A DNA stretch of 64,000 nt. Source: CAVYBY01 sp963766935. GTDB taxonomy: Bacteria; Actinomycetota; UBA4738; HRBIN12. Shown here piece by piece: positions 44,157-51,660 of this stretch; within the stretch, counting starts at the first letter, position 1, and each line of letters starts with the position of its first letter. Both the position numbers and the translations under genes were made by a program. Under the pieces are notes generated by a model. That model did no database searches, was not told the DNA's origin, and saw only the letters and a program-made list of their open reading frames with translations. The stretch is taken from assembly GCA_963766935.1 (NCBI GenBank), contig CAVYBY010000008.1, forward strand, positions 124,001-188,000, written 5' to 3'.

Positions 44157-44933
44157 CTAGCTGATCAGCGGGATCTCCCGGCCGGCCGCGGAACGAACGA
44201 GGCCGGGGACCTGGTCGGCGCCGACCGTCAGCTCGGAGGCGGCACGTCCTTCCGCATCGACCAGGTAGGCGGCCGGCGTCCCGACGCCGGCGAACACCTC
44301 GGTCTCGGCCTCACCTCGGAACAGCACCCGTGCGTCGAACCCGTCGAGCAGCGGCCGGTTCTCCTCCCAGCTCCCGCGCGTGACCAAGACCAGCTCGACG
44401 TCCCGTTTGCGAAGCCCGGTCTGCAGCGCGGCGAGCTCGGGGGCGATCTGCGCGCAGAAGCCGCAGAAGGGGCTCCAGTTGATCAAGAGCATCCGGCGGC
44501 CGCCCAGATCCGCGAGCTCGACCTCGGCACCCTCGACGTCCGGCAGCGTGAAGGGCGGGATCGGCTCCCCGACGGCCACGCCGGGCGGCCACGGGGAGGA
44601 CTCCGGCGGAGGCTCGTATGCGATCCCCTCGAGCAATCCGGCCCGCCCGATCTGCCGCGCGAGCGTCAGCAGGTCTTCCCGAACGACGTCGAGCTCGGCG
44701 CCGAACACCTCCGCGAAGTCCGAGGCCAGCTCGTCGAGCGTGGCGGCTCCGTCGAACGCGGTCCACGCGATGGTTCCGATCTCGTTCAGGTAGTGGGCGT
44801 TCGCCGACCCTTCGGCGAGCAGCACTGCCTCGCCGTCGAGGACGACCGCAGCCACATTGGGTCGCGGCACCGGGACGAACTCACTCTCGATCTCGTCGGC
44901 TGGCAGCTCCACATCCGGCGATCGCTCGTTCAC
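44157..44933 (-). CDS. PqqD-type peptide-binding domain fused to a thioredoxin-like (TlpA/AhpC) domain
   Basis: 258 residues from a GTG with a GGAGGAAAC ribosome site, overlapping the previous gene by 4 bases. Residues 20-105 are a PqqD/RRE domain: VAAVVLDGEAVLL, HYLNEIGTIAWTAFDGAATL and DLLTLARQIGRAGLL. Residues 120-255 are a redoxin: GEPIPPFTLPDVEG, the active site SPFCGFC (Cys157 and Cys160) and the cis-Pro loop GVGTPAAYLVD. No signal peptide or membrane anchor is seen, so it is cytoplasmic. PqqD domains bind leader peptides of ribosomal peptides; the redoxin would then act on the bound substrate. The likely client is the eight-Cys Tat protein at 47086. Confidence 0.82.
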   Translation of the reverse strand: MNERSPDVELPADEIESEFVPVPRPNVAAVVLDGEAVLLAEGSANAHYLNEIGTIAWTAFDGAATLDELASDFAEVFGAELDVVREDLLTLARQIGRAGLLEGIAYEPPPESSPWPPGVAVGEPIPPFTLPDVEGAEVELADLGGRRMLLINWSPFCGFCAQIAPELAALQTGLRKRDVELVLVTRGSWEENRPLLDGFDARVLFRGEAETEVFAGVGTPAAYLVDAEGRAASELTVGADQVPGLVRSAAGREIPLIS

Positions 44934-45754
44934 GTTTCCTCCAGCGCCATGCCGGCCAGCTGGACGATCGCCGCGTCGGCGTCGATCCACGACGACTCGT
45001 AGCAGGCCGCCCGTTCGACGAACCGGCCGAGCGCCTCGAGGCCGGGACCCCCGACCTGCTCGAGGTTGAGGGTCCAATCCGCGAGGCTCGCCAGGGTGTA
45101 TCCGCGGCGCGCCGGCCGAAGCGGCGCGTCCGGATCTCCCGCCGGCACGAAGACCGCCTCGACCTTCTCGGGCACCGCGACGAACCGGAGCGCGTCCTCG
45201 CCACTCCACGGCAACACGCCTGCCAGTCGTTCGATCGCGTCGATCGGAACATCGAGGGACCGACGGAGCGGCACGACGGCCGACGTCTCGACATCGATCG
45301 CCACGCTGAACTCCCCCGGCATTGCCAAGCCAAGCCTCGAAGCCCGGCGGCCGAGCTTCGCGAACGACGGAGCAAGCGACGGCGGCACCAGCGTCGGAAC
45401 TCCGTGCACGTCGGCCACCGATGCCAGCACGTAGACGGCGTCGTCGCGCTCGTGGAAGGTGAACACCTCGAGCTCGGTGAGCAACGCGCGGCCGAGCGTC
45501 GCCGGGTCGAGCGTGCGCACGATGGCCGAGGAGTCGCGGTACAGGATCAGGAACTCCTTCGATGCCCGGCCGGCCGGCGGCTCGGGCACCACCACCGAGT
45601 ACAGGATGTCTTCGACGTCCTCGACCTCGTAGGCGCCGAGCACGTCGCGCAGCCACTCGCCGAAGGCGTGCGAGGTCGAGCGAATGGCGAACCGAGCCTC
45701 ACCGATCTCAAGGGAAAACGACACCACCCACCCGAGGTGGTCCAGTTTGTCCAT
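44930..45754 (-). CDS. HprK-like paralog lacking a P-loop (function unknown)
   Basis: 274 residues. The ATG at 45754 is fixed by an in-frame TGA immediately before it. The layout follows the HprK-like kinase at 46063: an N-terminal domain with FAIRSTSHAFGEWLRDVL, a DDAVYVLASVADVHG strand where the kinase has DRYLAVHAAVASLAG, and LGLAMPGEFSVAIDVETSAV against the kinase's AGFQFLGDEVALIEPETALV. Where the kinase has PDSGKTT, this protein reads PPSLAPSFAK, so it cannot bind ATP in the usual way. It may be a pseudokinase or scaffold for the kinase. The homology is my reading and is remote. Confidence 0.7.
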   Translation of the reverse strand: MDKLDHLGWVVSFSLEIGEARFAIRSTSHAFGEWLRDVLGAYEVEDVEDILYSVVVPEPPAGRASKEFLILYRDSSAIVRTLDPATLGRALLTELEVFTFHERDDAVYVLASVADVHGVPTLVPPSLAPSFAKLGRRASRLGLAMPGEFSVAIDVETSAVVPLRRSLDVPIDAIERLAGVLPWSGEDALRFVAVPEKVEAVFVPAGDPDAPLRPARRGYTLASLADWTLNLEQVGGPGLEALGRFVERAACYESSWIDADAAIVQLAGMALEET

Positions 45755-45814
45755 TCAGGAGCTCTGCGGTTTGCGCTCCCTGACACGCTTGCGCAGATCG
45801 GAGTCTTCCGTCAC
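45755..45814 (-). CDS. Possible 19-residue micropeptide ORF
   Basis: A GTG at 45814 follows a TAGGAG ribosome site (which overlaps the stop of the previous gene). It encodes VTEDSDLRKRVRERKPQSS, then TGA directly abutting the next ATG. The product would be short and basic with a helical Arg/Lys/Glu run. It fills the only gap in an otherwise overlapping operon. It is in the same frame as both neighbours, separated by single stops. Whether it is translated or is only leader for the next gene is open. Confidence 0.35.
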   Translation of the reverse strand: MTEDSDLRKRVRERKPQSS

Positions 45815-45823
45815 GACGGTCTC

Positions 45824-46066
45824 CTACGTGAAGACTTCCCACAGCGCCGCCTCCGCCACCTCGAGCTGTCCGAGGACACCGAAGAGCGACTGAATGGGCA
45901 CATGGGTGGGGCTCTCGTCCAGCGTCCGGAAGATCTCCAGCGCCAGCTCCAGTGACTTGCGGGCCTCGTCAACCCGCCGCCGGCTCTGGATCAGCTCCGT
46001 CGCCGCGCGGCTGTACGTGAACGGAATCGACGAGCCGGTTCGCGGAGGCGCCTCGGATGTCTTCAC
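45824..46066 (-). CDS. Small helical protein in the HprK/PqqD operon
   Basis: 80 residues from a GTG overlapping the kinase stop by 4 bases (GTGA). The sequence is mainly helical: YSRAATELIQSRRRVDEARK and SLELALEIFRTLDESP, then FGVLGQLEVAEAALWEVF. There is no signal peptide or metal motif. I do not recognise a family. The overlap on one side and 9-base gap on the other mean its translation is coupled to the kinase, so it is probably a subunit or regulator of the module. Confidence 0.65.
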   Translation of the reverse strand: MKTSEAPPRTGSSIPFTYSRAATELIQSRRRVDEARKSLELALEIFRTLDESPTHVPIQSLFGVLGQLEVAEAALWEVFT

Positions 46067-46998
46067 ACCGTCACCATCCTGTCGTCCGCCGAGACGCGGG
46101 CGGGCTCGAAGAGACCGCGGACGGCTCGGATCGCATCGCCCAGATCGTCGATCGGCAGGTCGAAGCACTGCGCGCGCCCGACGACATCGAACAACGTCCG
46201 TGCGCCGAGCCTGCCCATCACCGGCTGGTTGAATGACTGCTCCGCGATGCGGATGAGCGCGGCCGCCCGCGACATCGGCCGCAGCTCCGTGTCCGAACCC
46301 GGGCGGTAGGCGGGAAACACGACGAATGCGATCGGGCCGGGGGCTCCGATCGCCCCCGCACGGAGATCCTCGGCCGCGACGTGATACCTGAGGCCGCGGA
46401 ACCCTTCGTAGAAGAACGGCAGATCCGACGCGAGCCCGTCCAAGACCGGCATGGAGGTGGGCTCGATCAGCAGCGGGCGCAGGTAGGGATGGACCAGCGC
46501 CGTCTCCGGCTCGATCAGGGCCACCTCGTCGCCGAGGAACTGAAATCCCGCGCGAGTCAGGCCGGCCACGAGTGTCGTCTTTCCCGAATCCGGCGGCGCC
46601 GGCATCAAGACGGCTCGCCCGGCGAGCGACGCGACGGCGGCGTGGACGGCCAGGTACCGGTCGGTCCCCTCCACCGCGCGTCGCGTGCTGTCGAGGATGA
46701 CCCAGTCCAGCATCGATCCCGGGTTGGGCACTCGCTGGATGCTGTCGCCGTCCTGGAAGAGCTCGTAGCAGTAGATCCTGCGCTCCTCCTCGAGTCCCGG
46801 GCTCAGCCGATGCGTGAGCGTGTACGTGGACACGGGCTCGCCGGCCGCCGGCTGCACAAAGGGAGCCAGCAGCCGCTCCACGACGCGGCCGGCACCATCC
46901 AGGTCGCTTCGGACGCGGAACGCGTAGTCGAGAGCCCGGAACCGGCGGTCGAAGGACCAGTGCCGGCCATCGAGTTCGCGCACCTCAACTCGACCCAT
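46063..46998 (-). CDS. HPr kinase-like (HprK-related kinase A type) protein
   Basis: 311 residues from the ATG at 46998, which has a GGAG site 6 bases upstream; an ATG at 47010 is the alternative. The C-terminal half is an HprK-like kinase: HAAVASLAGRAVLMPAPP, the P-loop PDSGKTTLV (near residue 137), and the following FLGDEVALIEPET. The N-terminal ~110 residues are specific to this group. True HPr is not encoded nearby. Related kinases (HprK-related kinase A families) occur beside PqqD-domain proteins, and lasso-peptide kinases use the same fold to phosphorylate peptides. Peptide phosphorylation is therefore plausible. Confidence 0.85.
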   Translation of the reverse strand: MGRVEVRELDGRHWSFDRRFRALDYAFRVRSDLDGAGRVVERLLAPFVQPAAGEPVSTYTLTHRLSPGLEEERRIYCYELFQDGDSIQRVPNPGSMLDWVILDSTRRAVEGTDRYLAVHAAVASLAGRAVLMPAPPDSGKTTLVAGLTRAGFQFLGDEVALIEPETALVHPYLRPLLIEPTSMPVLDGLASDLPFFYEGFRGLRYHVAAEDLRAGAIGAPGPIAFVVFPAYRPGSDTELRPMSRAAALIRIAEQSFNQPVMGRLGARTLFDVVGRAQCFDLPIDDLGDAIRAVRGLFEPARVSADDRMVTV

Positions 46999-47026
46999 CA
47001 AGCGCTCCATTCACTACCGAGAAGCC

Positions 47027-47061
47027 CGACACCCGAGGGCCACCGAGGCCCTCGGGTGTCG
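47027..47061 (-). terminator. Strong hairpin between the Cys-rich protein and the kinase genes
   Basis: CGACACCCGAGGGCC and its perfect complement form a 15-bp stem around a 5-base loop, starting 25 bases after the stop of the Tat-exported Cys-rich gene. No U tract follows. It could be a partial terminator or 3'-stabilising element that raises the precursor message above the downstream enzyme genes. Confidence 0.65.
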
Positions 47062-47085
47062 AGGTGGCACCGCAGCCCGCAGGGG

Positions 47086-47514
47086 CTACGTGCAGAAGGC
47101 GCCGTGCTTGTCCGCCCCTGGGTGGACCGAGACACGGGTGCCACAGACGGTTCCCTTGCAGAACTGGTAGTTCTCGTACGCGTGGCTGGGCGCACCGCCG
47201 TTCGACGCATATGCCCCCTGGTGCTTGCACCAGTCCCTGCAGTCGGCAGCGCTCGCCTGGCCGGGGTCGAGGAAGAAATCCTGTGCTCCGGTTTCGTGGC
47301 CGACGCCCGGGTTGGTCTTGTCGCCGTCCCAGCAGTAACAGGCGCTGCACGATCCCGAGCCGACCGACTGCGCCAGGGCTTTCGGCCCAAGGCTCTGGAT
47401 TGCCGGGGCGACCCACAGAAGGGTGCCGCCGACGATGGCGCCTCGCCGGATCAGATCGCGGCGACTCATTCCCAACTCGCTGTTGAGATCCACGCGCCGT
47501 TCGGGCTTGTCCAT
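47086..47514 (-). CDS. Tat-exported eight-cysteine small protein (candidate modified peptide)
   Basis: 142 residues with a GAGGGGG ribosome site. Residues 1-16 (MDKPERRVDLNSELGM) form a short leader before the twin-arginine motif SRRDLIRRG (Arg18-Arg19), a hydrophobic stretch (AIVGGTLLWVAPAI) and a probable cleavage ALA|QS after residue 48. The mature 94 residues have eight Cys at 56, 59, 61, 92, 96, 119, 124 and 141 and are rich in Gly, Asp, His and aromatic residues. No known domain. Four disulfides, a metal site or other modification are possible. It is the first gene of the HprK/PqqD-thioredoxin operon. Confidence 0.75.
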   Translation of the reverse strand: MDKPERRVDLNSELGMSRRDLIRRGAIVGGTLLWVAPAIQSLGPKALAQSVGSGSCSACYCWDGDKTNPGVGHETGAQDFFLDPGQASAADCRDWCKHQGAYASNGGAPSHAYENYQFCKGTVCGTRVSVHPGADKHGAFCT

Positions 47515-47558
47515 TGTTCCCCCTCGCGCTCGACGCTCTGATCGGCGCTTCCTGATAC

Positions 47559-47564
47559 ACGCTA
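47559..47564 (-). promoter_or_regulatory. -10 box of the Cys-rich Tat protein gene
   Basis: TAGCGT at 47564-47559 would give a leader of about 38 bases before the ATG at 47514. The 128-base gap to the upstream transferase gene is the widest in the whole leftward block, which supports an internal promoter here. Confidence 0.4.
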
Positions 47565-47642
47565 GGCCCCGCCCTGCGCAGAGCCATGAGTCGTCCGCCG
47601 TATCTTTCCTGCACATTGCCGGCGTAGCCGATCTGCCGCCTC

Positions 47643-48512
47643 TCAGCGGAGCGATGTGGCCCCAAGGAGGTCGACGGCGACCATCGAGCAGGCCGCGCCG
47701 AACGACCACATCAGCAGCGTGGACTTGACCCGCGAGCCGAAGCGGCGAGAGAGCCGGTCGTAGGAATGGTCCCGGTCTCCGATCGAGGCGGGCCGGTCCG
47801 AGGCCACCCTGCGGACCACCGTCGAGATCAGCTCGTAGGCGAACACGCCCAGACACACGGCGGCCGCGATCAACCCGTTCCAGCCGGCCTCGCCGGCGTT
47901 CGCGATCGAGACCGCCAGGAGAACCCCGAGGGCGTACGCGCCGCCGTCTCCGAGGAACACGCGGGCAGGTGGGCGGTTCCACAAGAGAAATCCGAGCAGC
48001 GCACCCGCGGCGGCCAGCGGCACGGGAGCCGCGATGCCGTCGGCCGCGAGCATGCCGGCGAGACCCAGAGCGGCGAGGACACCGAGACCCGACGCGAGCC
48101 CGTCCTGTCCGTCGGCCATGTTCACCGCGTTGCAACACGCGACCGTCGTGAAGACGAGGCCCACACCCCCGGCCGCGCCGAGTGGCCCGAGTTCGAGCCC
48201 GCCGGCGACGAGCAGCACCCCTGCCGCCGCCTGGACGACGACGCGGATCCAGGGCGCGAGCGGCCGCCGGTCGTCGACGAGGCCACCGATGAGCGCGACG
48301 AGGACCGCCGCGGCGATCCACGGGTCGCCGTTTCCCGTCAGGCCGATCGCGAGCAACGCCGACAGGACGACCGCCGGCCCGCCGCTCGTCGGGATCGGAC
48401 GCGTGTGGATCTTCAGCTCCCCCGGCCGGTCGACGAGCCCGACGCGAACCCCGATCCGCGCGAACAACGGCGTCAGCCCCGCGGCCGCGACGCACGCGAT
48501 CACGAAGGGCAC
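47643..48512 (-). CDS. WecA/MraY-family polyprenyl-phosphate sugar-1-phosphate transferase
   Basis: 289 residues from a GTG overlapping the upstream stop by 13 bases. Multi-pass membrane protein with about ten helices. Family motifs are VDRPGELKIHTRPIPTSGGP, the metal site NMADGQDGLASGLG and RVFLGDGGAYALG. It starts polysaccharide or teichoic chains by moving a sugar phosphate onto undecaprenyl phosphate. It closes the glycosyltransferase block, so it is probably the initiating enzyme of that pathway. Confidence 0.9.
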   Translation of the reverse strand: MPFVIACVAAAGLTPLFARIGVRVGLVDRPGELKIHTRPIPTSGGPAVVLSALLAIGLTGNGDPWIAAAVLVALIGGLVDDRRPLAPWIRVVVQAAAGVLLVAGGLELGPLGAAGGVGLVFTTVACCNAVNMADGQDGLASGLGVLAALGLAGMLAADGIAAPVPLAAAGALLGFLLWNRPPARVFLGDGGAYALGVLLAVSIANAGEAGWNGLIAAAVCLGVFAYELISTVVRRVASDRPASIGDRDHSYDRLSRRFGSRVKSTLLMWSFGAACSMVAVDLLGATSLR

Positions 48513-50266
48513 GTCATCACCAGCACGTCGCTCGCGACACCGGCGTGGACCGACGTCTGCCCGGCCGGGCGGAACCCGAGCCGCTCGTAGAACCGGTGCG
48601 CGCCGTCGTTGTCCGCGCCGACGACGACCTTCAGCTCGCGCACGTCGTGCTCGGCCAGTCCGCTCACGACCGCGCGGGCGAGCATGCCGCCGACGCCCTG
48701 GGACCGGCACGAGGCGTCCACCGCGATCGAGAGCAACTCGGCCTCGGGCAATCCCGCCAGCTCGGCCGGATGACGCGCGGTTTCGACCACGCGCCGCAGC
48801 ACCGACGGCTCGACGAGGCGGGGAACGGCCGCGAGCGCGGCCATCGCTCCCTGACGGCGGGCGAACGTGCCGTAGAACGCGCGGACCGACGACACGCCCA
48901 CGGCGAATCCTGCGACCCCGCGCTCGTCCTCGGCAACGAGCGCCACGGAGCCGGCGTCGGCCGCCACCGTCCGATAGAGACGCCGGAGGAACCCGTCCCC
49001 GAGGGCAGGCAGAAACGCGGTCGGCATCGACTCGCGGTGAAGTCTCGCCATCGCCGGTGCGTCCTTGGTTCGAGCACGCCGGACCTGCACCTCGCCGGGA
49101 TCAAGACCGGACTCGCGACTCGGGGCACCGAGCAGCCTCCGCGTCGTCTCCACGACCGTGGAAACAACGCGGCGCTCGTCGAACCGCTCCTCGGCGCGCT
49201 CGCGCGCCGCGACCCCCATCCTCGTGCGAAGCAACGGATCCCGAAGGATCCGGACGATCGCATCGGACAGACGCACGGGGTCCCGAACCGGGACGAGGAG
49301 GCCCTCGACGCCGTCACGAGCGACCTCGCGGCAACCGCGGATATCCGTGAGCACAAGCGGCAGGCCGCTTGCCGCCGCCTCGATCGCCGAGCGCGGCAGC
49401 CCCTCGCGCCAGGACGGCAGGACGAAGACATCCATCGCCGCCATCAGGTCGGCCACGTCCTCACGCCAGCCCGCGAACACCGTGTGGTCACGTGCGCGCT
49501 CGATCACATCCGGACCGATCGAGTCCCGCTTGCGGTCGTCGGGTTCGCCCACCACCAGGAAGCGGGCGTTCGGCACCCGCGCGCACACTAGGTCCGCGGC
49601 TTCGAAGAGCTCGGCGTAGCCCTTCTCCATCACCATCCGCCCGACGGTCCCGACGACCAGCTCGTCCTCACCGATCCCCAGCTCGATCCGGAGCGTGCGG
49701 GCTCGCTCGCCGCCCGCGAGGTCCGGCGTGAATGCCGAGAGGTCGATCCCGTTGCCGAGGTGCAGCGAACGGCCGGGGCGCGTCAGGTGCAGCCGGCGCG
49801 CCCAGGCGAGGTCTTCCGCGGACTGGTATAGCTCGAGGTCGCTGCACCGGCCGGCGATCCATTCGGCCGCCAGCACCGGAACGCGCTTTCGCAACCGATC
49901 CTCCGGCGTGGCATACAGGCCGTGCACCGTGTTCACGACTGACGGGACTCCGGCCATCCGCGCACAGACACGGCCGAGGACGCCGGGCTTGGGATTGTGG
50001 GTGTGCACCAGGTCGAATCGCTCCCGGCGGAAGATCCCCAGCAGCTCGGCGGCGGCGAGTGCGTCCTGGCGCGGATCGCATGCGCGCGTCGCGTGGCGCC
50101 ACGGGATGTGCCGGATGCCCTCGGCCTCGAGATCCGCCACCCACGGCCCGGGCGCGCTGATCGACGTCACATCGAACCCGGCATCGCGAAGCGCGCAGAG
50201 CTGCTGGAGGAGCAGAAACCTCAAGGTGAGGTCGACCGTCGCGACGTGCGCGATCCTGGATCTCAT
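48500..50266 (-). CDS. Family 4 glycosyltransferase fused to a GNAT acetyltransferase
   Basis: 588 residues. Residues 1-380 are a GT-B glycosyltransferase: HTHNPKPGVLGRVCARMAG, the donor-site region GTVGRMVMEKGYAELFEAAD, and FVLPSWREGLPRSAIEAAAS with the E-x7-E motif. Residues 395-588 are a GNAT domain: VRRARTKDAPAMARLH, CRSQGVGGMLARAVVSG (acetyl-CoA loop) and GAHRFYERLGF. A fused enzyme that adds a sugar and N- or O-acetylates it is suggested. It overlaps both neighbours, so it belongs to the same operon. Confidence 0.9.
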   Translation of the reverse strand: MRSRIAHVATVDLTLRFLLLQQLCALRDAGFDVTSISAPGPWVADLEAEGIRHIPWRHATRACDPRQDALAAAELLGIFRRERFDLVHTHNPKPGVLGRVCARMAGVPSVVNTVHGLYATPEDRLRKRVPVLAAEWIAGRCSDLELYQSAEDLAWARRLHLTRPGRSLHLGNGIDLSAFTPDLAGGERARTLRIELGIGEDELVVGTVGRMVMEKGYAELFEAADLVCARVPNARFLVVGEPDDRKRDSIGPDVIERARDHTVFAGWREDVADLMAAMDVFVLPSWREGLPRSAIEAAASGLPLVLTDIRGCREVARDGVEGLLVPVRDPVRLSDAIVRILRDPLLRTRMGVAARERAEERFDERRVVSTVVETTRRLLGAPSRESGLDPGEVQVRRARTKDAPAMARLHRESMPTAFLPALGDGFLRRLYRTVAADAGSVALVAEDERGVAGFAVGVSSVRAFYGTFARRQGAMAALAAVPRLVEPSVLRRVVETARHPAELAGLPEAELLSIAVDASCRSQGVGGMLARAVVSGLAEHDVRELKVVVGADNDGAHRFYERLGFRPAGQTSVHAGVASDVLVMTCPS

Positions 50267-51660
50267 CGGCTCGATCTCCGTGGGGTCCGCAACAGCTGCG
50301 CCTTGGGTGGGATCGAAAGCAGGACGAAGAACACGGGGAGGAGTTGCACGCGTTCACGGTCGAGCAGACCGAAGTTGGCGAAGGCCGAGAACGCGATCAC
50401 ACACAGCACGACGTACGCGGCGCAGAACGCAACGAACGGCTGCCGGCGGATGCTCAACAGGGCCGCCATCCCCCAGCGCCATCGGAACACCGCCAGCAAG
50501 AACAGGAACACGCCGCCGACCGAGGCCATGCGCTCGAGCGACCCGCTGGTTTCGGTGGGGAACGGCCGGAAGAACACGGTGACCAGAGCCTCGGGAAACT
50601 GGCTCGGCCCGCTCACGATCGGCGGGTCGTAGACCGACCCTCCGTACGACGAACCTTCCGAGGTCTGCGAGAGGGCGCTCGTCAGCCCGTGTTCCGTCCC
50701 GATCCCTTCCGATTTCAGGAATCGCTCCGTCCGCATGACCAGCACCCCGGCAAGGACCGCAACCGACACCAGGCCGATCGCCTTTGCGACCGGCGCCAGC
50801 TCCCGCAGGTCGGCCTTCGGCTTTCGCAGCAGGTACGCGAACGCGAACGCGACGCCGATCATCCCGGCCACATGGGGACGGACGGCGATCATGGACGCCA
50901 GCCCGATCCCCAGCGGGACGAATCCCCGCCGCGCACTCCCGGTCAGCGCGCGCGCGGCGCCGTACACCGCCAAACCCATGCCGAACACCATCCACGAGTC
51001 CTTCCCCATGAACGAGGACCAGAACGCGAAGGAGGGAAACAGGAACAGCAGGCGCGCATAGGTCTTCGGCCTGCCCTCCGGCACCGCGATGCGAAACGCC
51101 CGGTAGAAGGCGAACCCCCCCCAGAACCCGAGCCACGCGTAGACGAAGAACCCGCCCAGGTTGGTCGGGCCGATGAACGTGTACACGATTCCGTTGACGT
51201 AGCCGGGCCAGGCTGTCCCCCCGACCCCACCGGGAATGTGGAACGTGAAGCCGCCGGCGTGGAACGTCTCGAGGAGCTGCTTGCCGACCCGGTCGTAGCG
51301 GGCCACGTCTGCGACTCCGCCGTAGTAGTCGAACGCGACAATGCGCCCGATCCAGGCGACCGCGAGATGGAGAAGCAGCACGCCGAGCAGGAACCAATAC
51401 AGATGGCGGTTCCCCTCGCGCGCCGCCTCGCGGGAAAGAACCGGGATCGACACGACGACCAGAACGGGAGCGACGAGAAGCCCGCCCCAGATGTCGAAGG
51501 AGCTGCGCCCCATGAGGGTGATCAGCAGCCAGACGTACAGGACGATGAGCAGCAGCCCCGCAACGAGGATGGCCGGCTGGGGCCACGGCTCGACAGGCCG
51601 GGCTGCGATCGCGGGCGCCGGACGTTCGAGTTCGACGCGAACACGAGTGGACTGGCTCAC
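50263..51660 (-). CDS. Multi-pass membrane protein, polysaccharide polymerase/ligase candidate
   Basis: 465 residues with about 11 hydrophobic helices and a large extracytoplasmic loop near 115-165 (YDRVGKQLLETFHAGGFTFH, GTAWPGYVNGIVYTFIGPTN). The topology and the block LFLFPSFAFWSSFMGKDSW resemble EpsG/O-antigen polymerase-like proteins. Four-base overlaps join it to a glycosyltransferase on each side. In this locus it is the only candidate for the chain polymerase; no Wzx flippase was seen in the window. Confidence 0.75.
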   Translation of the reverse strand: MSQSTRVRVELERPAPAIAARPVEPWPQPAILVAGLLLIVLYVWLLITLMGRSSFDIWGGLLVAPVLVVVSIPVLSREAAREGNRHLYWFLLGVLLLHLAVAWIGRIVAFDYYGGVADVARYDRVGKQLLETFHAGGFTFHIPGGVGGTAWPGYVNGIVYTFIGPTNLGGFFVYAWLGFWGGFAFYRAFRIAVPEGRPKTYARLLFLFPSFAFWSSFMGKDSWMVFGMGLAVYGAARALTGSARRGFVPLGIGLASMIAVRPHVAGMIGVAFAFAYLLRKPKADLRELAPVAKAIGLVSVAVLAGVLVMRTERFLKSEGIGTEHGLTSALSQTSEGSSYGGSVYDPPIVSGPSQFPEALVTVFFRPFPTETSGSLERMASVGGVFLFLLAVFRWRWGMAALLSIRRQPFVAFCAAYVVLCVIAFSAFANFGLLDRERVQLLPVFFVLLSIPPKAQLLRTPRRSSR

